From positions 1 to 5,316 of the forward strand of contig JAGRCC010000472.1 in assembly GCA_020433785.1 (NCBI GenBank): a stretch of 5,316 nt of DNA, in the 5' to 3' direction. Within the stretch, counting starts at the first letter, position 1. Each line of letters starts with the position of its first letter. The position numbers and the translations under genes were made by a program. Shown here piece by piece: positions 1 to 3,339 of the stretch. The notes beneath the pieces were generated by a model. The model had not been told where the DNA came from, did not search any database, and worked only from the letters and a program-made list of their open reading frames with translations. Source of the DNA: Anaerolineae bacterium (GTDB lineage Bacteria; Chloroflexota; Anaerolineae; 4572-78; J111).

Positions 1-125
1 CTATAGCGTCTTTAGCGTTAAATCCTTTTTGGTTCCGGCTTGTTCGGGTTATGATTTAATCAAACAGATCGACTCCCGCTGAATTGTTGTTGGGTGGCTA
101 TCTAACCCGTGAGAAAAAGGACAAC

Positions 126-145
126 TGTCCTAAACGTTTGGGACA
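126..145. promoter_or_regulatory. Candidate operator: 20-bp imperfect palindrome in the leader
   Basis: The half-sites TGTCC and GGACA flank a central AAACGTTT palindrome. The whole 20 bp is self-complementary except for one symmetric pair (T131/G140). An overlapping smaller dyad, GGACA-AC-TGTCC, lies at 119-130, so GGACA-type half-sites recur at 119, 126 (inverted) and 141. It lies about 107 bp upstream of the first membrane-protein gene, a plausible place for a dimeric regulator to bind. Which protein binds is unknown. The response regulator encoded at 2476-3117 is one candidate but nothing in the sequence demonstrates it. Confidence 0.35.
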
Positions 146-154
146 ATCTTCCCA

Positions 155-170
155 CAGGGTTGTGACCCTG
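155..170 (+). other. Small hairpin in the leader
   Basis: CAGGGT and ACCCTG form a perfect 6-bp stem around a TGTG loop. It sits between the palindrome at 126-145 and the first gene. No T-run follows, so it is not an obvious intrinsic terminator. It could be a structured 5' leader element or part of a compound operator. No known riboswitch was recognised in 1-251, and no gene was seen there. Confidence 0.3.
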
Positions 171-238
171 GCCCGGTGACATGGGACTGACTATCTTGTA
201 ATATCTCTTTATCAATGTTATTTAACCGATTGACACAT

Positions 239-244
239 AAGGAG
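239..244 (+). promoter_or_regulatory. Ribosome binding site of first membrane gene
   Basis: AAGGAG lies 7 nt before the ATG at 252. This is a strong Shine-Dalgarno match at ideal spacing. It supports 252 as the start and argues against the competing frame that begins at 215. Confidence 0.75.
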
Positions 245-251
245 ATTAAAA

Positions 252-659
252 ATGAATCAATTAAGTCGTTCAGCGGGTCTCAAGATTGCGGCGGTCATCC
301 TGTGGGTAATAGCCCTGCTTGGTATTGCTACGGTGGGTATTCCCTTTCTAACGGGTGCCAGGCCGAGTGTCGACGGACCCTTTTTAGGGTTGGTGATATT
401 TAGTTTTGCGGTTGATGCCATAACCATCGTGGTCGCTTACGGGGTGTGGCAAGCAGCACGTTGGGGCATTATCCTGGCCATCATCATCAGCGTCTTTAAC
501 GCTATTCTCAATACGGGAGGCGCGATCGGCGATCCCAATATGGCGATCCGGATTATGGCCGGCGTTTTTGTTTTGGCCTCCCTGGTCGTGATATATCTTT
601 GTCTGCGTCGTGAACCCAATTCACTGTCTCGTCCGTTTGAGACCGGAGTCGCAAAATGA
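252..659 (+). CDS. Small four-helix integral membrane protein (copy 1 of tandem pair)
   Basis: A 135-residue hydrophobic protein of unrecognised family. Four likely membrane segments can be read at about residues 11-33, 43-66, 71-92 and 97-117, with short basic tails: N-terminal MNQLSRSAGLK and C-terminal CLRREP. It is clearly paralogous to the next gene. The two share the start (xQLxRSxGLKIAAV), a central AYGxWQAxRWGxIL block (residues 62-74) and the CLRREP tail (117-122). The start is fixed by AAGGAG at 239-244. Its last codons overlap the next start as ATGA, and its end supplies that gene's ribosome site (GGAG at 645-648), so the two are translationally coupled. No catalytic motif is visible. 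A role as a sensor accessory, transporter subunit or stress membrane protein cannot be distinguished. Confidence 0.85.
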   Translation: MNQLSRSAGLKIAAVILWVIALLGIATVGIPFLTGARPSVDGPFLGLVIFSFAVDAITIVVAYGVWQAARWGIILAIIISVFNAILNTGGAIGDPNMAIRIMAGVFVLASLVVIYLCLRREPNSLSRPFETGVAK

Positions 660-1066
660 AACAGTTAACGCGTTCTCAAGGACTCAAGATTGCGGCAGTC
701 ATTGTGCTGGTGCTGACCCTGATTGATATGGTTGTGTATGAGCTTCCCGATTTAGCCAGCGGGATGGTCGCCGTTGATCAAGCTGCTGATGCTGTCGGAG
801 GGCCCCCCTTCTTTATGGTCATCTTGGGGTTTGCCTTTGATGTCTTGGCCATCGTGGCCGCCTACGGGACGTGGCAAGCCCAGCGCTGGGGCGTTATCCT
901 GGTCATCATGGTTAGCGCTTTCAACTGTATCTCCTCCGCCGCTGCGGCGATCTTCGCCCCCTGGGTTGCCACCCGGATCTTTGCTGCCGTTTCACTTATC
1001 TTGTTCCTCAGCGCGATAGTCCTCTGCCTGCGGCGCGAACCCCAGGCGTTTACCCAATCCGTTTGA
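656..1066 (+). CDS. Small four-helix integral membrane protein (copy 2 of tandem pair)
   Basis: A 136-residue membrane protein, paralogue of the preceding gene with the same layout: basic N-terminus, helix about 11-33, a longer extracytoplasmic loop (about 34-49, several residues longer than in copy 1), helices about 50-72, 77-101 and 104-125, then CLRREP at 123-128. The start overlaps the previous stop (ATGA), with GGAG 7 nt upstream. The last residues (QAFTQSV) differ from copy 1 because this copy has one extra base after the CLRREP codons. This shifts the frame into a TGA inside a stretch that is coding in copy 1. The core is intact and looks functional. The pair could form a heterodimer, which is inference. 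The family is not recognised. Confidence 0.85.
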   Translation: MKQLTRSQGLKIAAVIVLVLTLIDMVVYELPDLASGMVAVDQAADAVGGPPFFMVILGFAFDVLAIVAAYGTWQAQRWGVILVIMVSAFNCISSAAAAIFAPWVATRIFAAVSLILFLSAIVLCLRREPQAFTQSV

Positions 1067-1081
1067 GGCTGGAGTTACAAA
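1059..1081 (+). other. Duplication scar: former C-terminal codons beyond the stop of copy 2
   Basis: Bases 1059-1081 match 633-655 at 19 of 23 positions (CCGTTTGAG, then GGAG, then CAAA conserved). In copy 1 this stretch encodes PFETGVAK and contains the ribosome site of the next gene. In copy 2 it is out of frame and crosses the stop. The segment from the CLRREP codons to this block is 16 nt here against 15 nt in copy 1, so one inserted or deleted base explains the difference. This marks the end of the duplicated unit (about 404-426 bp). Confidence 0.7.
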
Positions 1082-1097
1082 CCAATCTGTGTTAAAC

Positions 1098-1133
1098 TGG
1101 GTGCATTACGCAATTGTACAGGTAATGCACCCA
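1098..1133 (+). terminator. Stem-loop after the membrane-protein pair, possible terminator
   Basis: TGGGTGCATTAC (1098-1109) and GTAATGCACCCA (1122-1133) form a perfect 12-bp stem with a 12-nt loop, 31 bp after the stop of copy 2. It is followed by ATTTACGTTT, a poor and interrupted T-tract. Position and stem strength suggest transcription termination or 3'-end protection. It may instead belong to the repeat element that starts a few bases later. Confidence 0.5.
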
Positions 1134-1141
1134 ATTTACGT

Positions 1142-1218
1142 TTGGGTAATTGGTAAATAGTAAATGGTAATTGGCTCTTCAACCCCTAATTACTATTTAC
1201 CAATTACCAATTACCCAA
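1142..1218. repeat. Inverted repeat made of heptamer repeats
   Basis: Two 33-nt arms (1142-1174 and 1186-1218) are inverted copies, matching at 29 of 33 positions without gaps, around an 11-nt loop (1175-1185). The outermost 15 bp (TTGGGTAATTGGTAA and its complement) are perfect. Each arm is itself about four tandem heptamers of consensus RGTAAWT, reading one way on the left and the opposite way on the right. As RNA, two of the four mismatches become G-U pairs, giving a very long AT-rich hairpin. It lies between the membrane pair and the kinase gene. It could be a small non-autonomous repeat or an expanded hairpin, and it would also block or end transcription from upstream. It encodes nothing. 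Confidence 0.85.
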
Positions 1219-1252
1219 CGGCATCGGTGAAGTTATTGTATTTCCATTCCTT

Positions 1253-1259
1253 AGAAAGG
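1253..1259 (+). promoter_or_regulatory. Ribosome binding site deciding the kinase start
   Basis: AGAAAGG ends 2 nt before the ATG at 1262, 5 nt before the ATG at 1265 and 14 nt before the ATG at 1274. Spacing favours 1265. The ATG at 1262 is in the same frame and would add only one Met. Confidence 0.5.
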
Positions 1260-1264
1260 CGATG

Positions 1265-2473
1265 ATGGTTAAAATGCGCCGCCGCTTTGATGGCAATGCT
1301 CTGCTCTACTACACACTGTTGGTCTTGGTTTTGTGCAGCTACAGTATTCCCATCTATATGGGCATCACGCTGACCATCCCGGTCACCAGCAACGTCACCA
1401 CCTGGGTCCTCAACATTCTGGTCGTGGCCGTTCTGGCGGCAACGCTGAAACCGGTCTGGAACTGGGTGCAGCCTCGGGTCCATCACCTGGTGTATGCTAT
1501 GGATGACCCCCAGCTAGAGATGATGGGGCAGATGAGCGACTCGCTGGCTTCGACTTCGCCGGAAGAGTCGATGCTGTCAACCATTGCCGAAACCATTGCC
1601 CGCACCGTCAAGCTCCCCTATGTCCATCTTAAAACCGCCGGCGGCACAACGGCGACCTATGGCACGCCCCGAAACGGGAGTGAACTGACGCACATCGAGA
1701 TCACGTACCGTAAGGAGGTGGTGGGGTGGCTGGACGTGGCCTCGCGGCTGCCCAAAGTCCCCCTGAGCAGCAGCGAATATACCTTGCTCAACAGTCTGGC
1801 CCGGCAGGTCGGCATTACGCTGCACGCGGCCCATACGAGCGAGGCCCTGCAAGCCGCCCGCGAGCAATTGGTGCTGACCCGTGAGGAAGAGCGCCGCCGC
1901 ATTCGTCGCGATCTGCACGATGGGCTTGGCCCCACGCTGGCTTCGCTGCGGATGCAGTTGAGCGCCGCCCGCCGCCTGATCCGCGCTAACCCGGCTGAGG
2001 CTGAACAGTTGCTTGACGAACTGCGGGATGATATCAGCACCGCCACCGCCGACATCCGGCGGCTGGTCTATGAATTGCGCCCGCCGATGCTGGATGAGTT
2101 GGGGCTGGTGGTCGCTATTAGAAATTTCAAGCTGGGCGACTCACCCATGCAGCTTGAGGTCATCGCCCCGGAGCCGATGCCGCGCTTGTCGGCGGCCGTT
2201 GAGGTAGCCGTCTATCGCATTGCCAGCGAAGCCATTCATAACGTCGTCAAACATGCGGAGGCGACAACCTGTGTGGTAGAAATTCAGGTAGAACCAGGCC
2301 AACTCACCCTGCGCGTGACCGATGACGGCCACTACGTGTCGGCCGGCCATACGACCGGCATTGGCTTGCATTCCATGCAAGAACGGGCTGCCGAATTGGG
2401 CGGCACATTTTCTATCCAACCCGCCACAGCCGGCGGCGCCTGCATTGTGGTTCACTTACCGCTGGAGTCGTAA
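1265..2473 (+). CDS. Membrane sensor histidine kinase, NarL/LiaS (HisKA_3) type
   Basis: A 402-residue kinase that should autophosphorylate on His and pass phosphate to the regulator encoded next. Domains in order: two membrane helices (about 13-38 and 47-65); a linker with the VHHLVYAMDDP signature seen in this kinase group; a GAF-like region (about 85-190); a HisKA_3 dimerisation domain with EEERRRIRRDLHDGLGP, where His218 is the expected phospho-acceptor; then a HATPase domain. The HATPase has N-box Asn326 in EAIHNVVKHAEA, a G1 box VTDDG (351-355) and G2 GIGLHSMQERAAELGG (365-380). The usual DDGxG of G1 is DDGHY here, so one glycine is missing. Related kinases often carry more N-terminal helices, so this sensor end is short. 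The upstream DNA is repeat, not a lost coding start. The start was chosen from the AGAAAGG site; ATG 1262 is the alternative. The signal is unknown. It is two bases from the regulator gene. Confidence 0.93.
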   Translation: MVKMRRRFDGNALLYYTLLVLVLCSYSIPIYMGITLTIPVTSNVTTWVLNILVVAVLAATLKPVWNWVQPRVHHLVYAMDDPQLEMMGQMSDSLASTSPEESMLSTIAETIARTVKLPYVHLKTAGGTTATYGTPRNGSELTHIEITYRKEVVGWLDVASRLPKVPLSSSEYTLLNSLARQVGITLHAAHTSEALQAAREQLVLTREEERRRIRRDLHDGLGPTLASLRMQLSAARRLIRANPAEAEQLLDELRDDISTATADIRRLVYELRPPMLDELGLVVAIRNFKLGDSPMQLEVIAPEPMPRLSAAVEVAVYRIASEAIHNVVKHAEATTCVVEIQVEPGQLTLRVTDDGHYVSAGHTTGIGLHSMQERAAELGGTFSIQPATAGGACIVVHLPLES

Positions 2474-2475
2474 CC

Positions 2476-3117
2476 ATGGACAAACTCACTATTCTGATTG
2501 CCGATGACCATCCCGTATTTCGCAAAGGGTTACGGGCTTTGTTGGTCTCAATGCCTACGACCGAACTGGTGGGCGAAGCCACCACCGGCGCAGAGGCCAT
2601 CCATTTAGCCGAAAAGTTACAGCCGGATGTGATCCTGATGGATTTACAGATGCCCGGCGGCGGTGGTCTACCCGCCATTCGTCAGATTGTCCAAACCAGC
2701 CCCCACATCCGTATTTTGGTCGTGACCATGTTTGACGATGACGACTCGGTCTTTGCGGCGATGCGCGGCGGAGCGCGGGGTTATGTGCTGAAAGATATGG
2801 ATGATGATGACATCACCCGCGCCATTTTAGCCGTAGGCAATGGAGAAGCCATTTTTAGTCCCGCCATCGCCCAACGGATGATGAATTTCTTCTCCGCCCG
2901 GCCCGCGTTACCATCCCACATCTTTCCCGAACTAACCGAAAGTGAGCGTAATGTGCTGCGGTTAATGGCCCAAGGTACAAGTAATGAAGCAATTGCCCAA
3001 CAGTTATCATTGAGCAGCAAAACGGTACGTAATTACGTATCCAACATCTTTAGCAAACTTCAAGTCGCTGATCGCGCCCAAGCCATTGTAAAAGCGCGGG
3101 ATGCGGGGTTAAATTGA
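2476..3117 (+). CDS. Response regulator, NarL/FixJ family (receiver + LuxR-type HTH)
   Basis: A 213-residue cytoplasmic transcription factor of standard length. The receiver domain (about 4-120) has the acidic pair Asp10-Asp11, phospho-acceptor Asp56 in VILMDLQMP, Thr84 and Lys106, so the full activation set is present. A linker (about 125-150) leads to a LuxR-type helix-turn-helix at about 152-207: LTESERNVLRLMAQG, then SNEAIAQQLSLSSKTVRNYVSNIFSKL. The gene starts 2 nt after the kinase stop. Its ribosome site (GGAG, 2464-2467) is inside the kinase gene, so the two are co-transcribed and probably coupled, making this the cognate partner. Two acidic runs, FDDDD (86-90) and DMDDDD (107-112), flank the phosphorylation face. 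The first resembles other members of the family; the second is denser than usual. Targets are unknown. Confidence 0.95.
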   Translation: MDKLTILIADDHPVFRKGLRALLVSMPTTELVGEATTGAEAIHLAEKLQPDVILMDLQMPGGGGLPAIRQIVQTSPHIRILVVTMFDDDDSVFAAMRGGARGYVLKDMDDDDITRAILAVGNGEAIFSPAIAQRMMNFFSARPALPSHIFPELTESERNVLRLMAQGTSNEAIAQQLSLSSKTVRNYVSNIFSKLQVADRAQAIVKARDAGLN

Positions 3118-3160
3118 TGATGGTGGGCCCACTTTCCATTAGCAACTTGAGCTAAGTTAT

Positions 3161-3290
3161 ATGACTTACGTAGTTGGGTGTTGCGAACCAGGTGACAGTC
3201 ACTTTTGGCCGAAAATGAACGTCCGTTTAGCCCAAACAAGTCGATTTATCGCGTCTAAGTGACTGTCACCTTTTGAGCTGCGTAACTCAT
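3161..3290. mobile_element. Probable MITE of about 130 bp with TIRs and target duplication
   Basis: The ends are inverted copies. ATGACTTACGTAGTT (3161-3175) matches the complement of 3276-3290 at 12 of 15 positions. Immediately outside both ends stands the same direct repeat, AAGTTAT at 3154-3160 and 3291-3297. It is 8 bp (TAAGTTAT) if the T at 3153 and 3290 is counted, as expected for target-site duplication. The interior has no substantial open frame, so the element is non-autonomous and would need a transposase from elsewhere. It contains a second, perfect inverted repeat (3190-3204/3257-3271). The parent insertion-sequence family was not identified. It occupies most of the spacer between the regulator and hydrolase genes. 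Confidence 0.65.
3190..3271. repeat. Perfect 15-bp inverted repeat with palindromic arms, inside the MITE
   Basis: AGGTGACAGTCACTT (3190-3204) and AAGTGACTGTCACCT (3257-3271) are exact inverted copies separated by 52 nt. Each arm is itself a near-palindrome (GTGAC-N-GTCAC) and each is followed by TTTT on the + strand, so the arms also read as near direct repeats. This organisation resembles REP/BIME-type elements. Folded as a large hairpin and followed by the T-run, it could also end transcription from the two-component operon, although the 52-nt loop is long. Confidence 0.8.
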
Positions 3291-3327
3291 AAGTTATTCA
3301 TACCCCAGAGGGCGACGACCCAATTTT

Positions 3328-3333
3328 AGGAGA
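3328..3333 (+). promoter_or_regulatory. Ribosome binding site of the secreted hydrolase gene
   Basis: AGGAGA lies just ahead of the ATG at 3340, with GGAG (3329-3332) 7 nt away. This strongly supports that start, which is immediately followed by a credible signal peptide. Confidence 0.75.
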
Positions 3334-3339
3334 GACGGA

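Noticed and set aside
4..18. Direct repeat TAGCGT spaced 9 bp at the left edge
   Set aside because: Only two 6-mers in a short stretch cut by the window edge; this is easily chance.
191..204. Sigma-70 -10 box for the membrane-protein operon
   Set aside because: TAATAT and TATCTT are both present, but no convincing -35 lies at the right distance.
215..403. Open frame on + overlapping the first membrane gene
   Set aside because: It has no good ribosome site and no recognisable protein features. The AAGGAG at 239-244 and the paralogue comparison support the frame starting at 252.
1142..1218. CRISPR array
   Set aside because: The repeats are 7 bp with no spacers and reverse orientation between arms. 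They form one hairpin, not a direct-repeat array.
1577..2055. Two overlapping open frames on the - strand within the kinase gene
   Set aside because: They are complements of GC-rich kinase codons, with low-complexity Arg/Ser-rich products and no ribosome site or domain.
3123..3132. GTGGGCCCAC palindrome just after the regulator stop as a terminator
   Set aside because: It is a perfect 10-bp palindrome, but with no loop sequence the stem is at most 3 bp, and only TTT follows. It is too weak to call.
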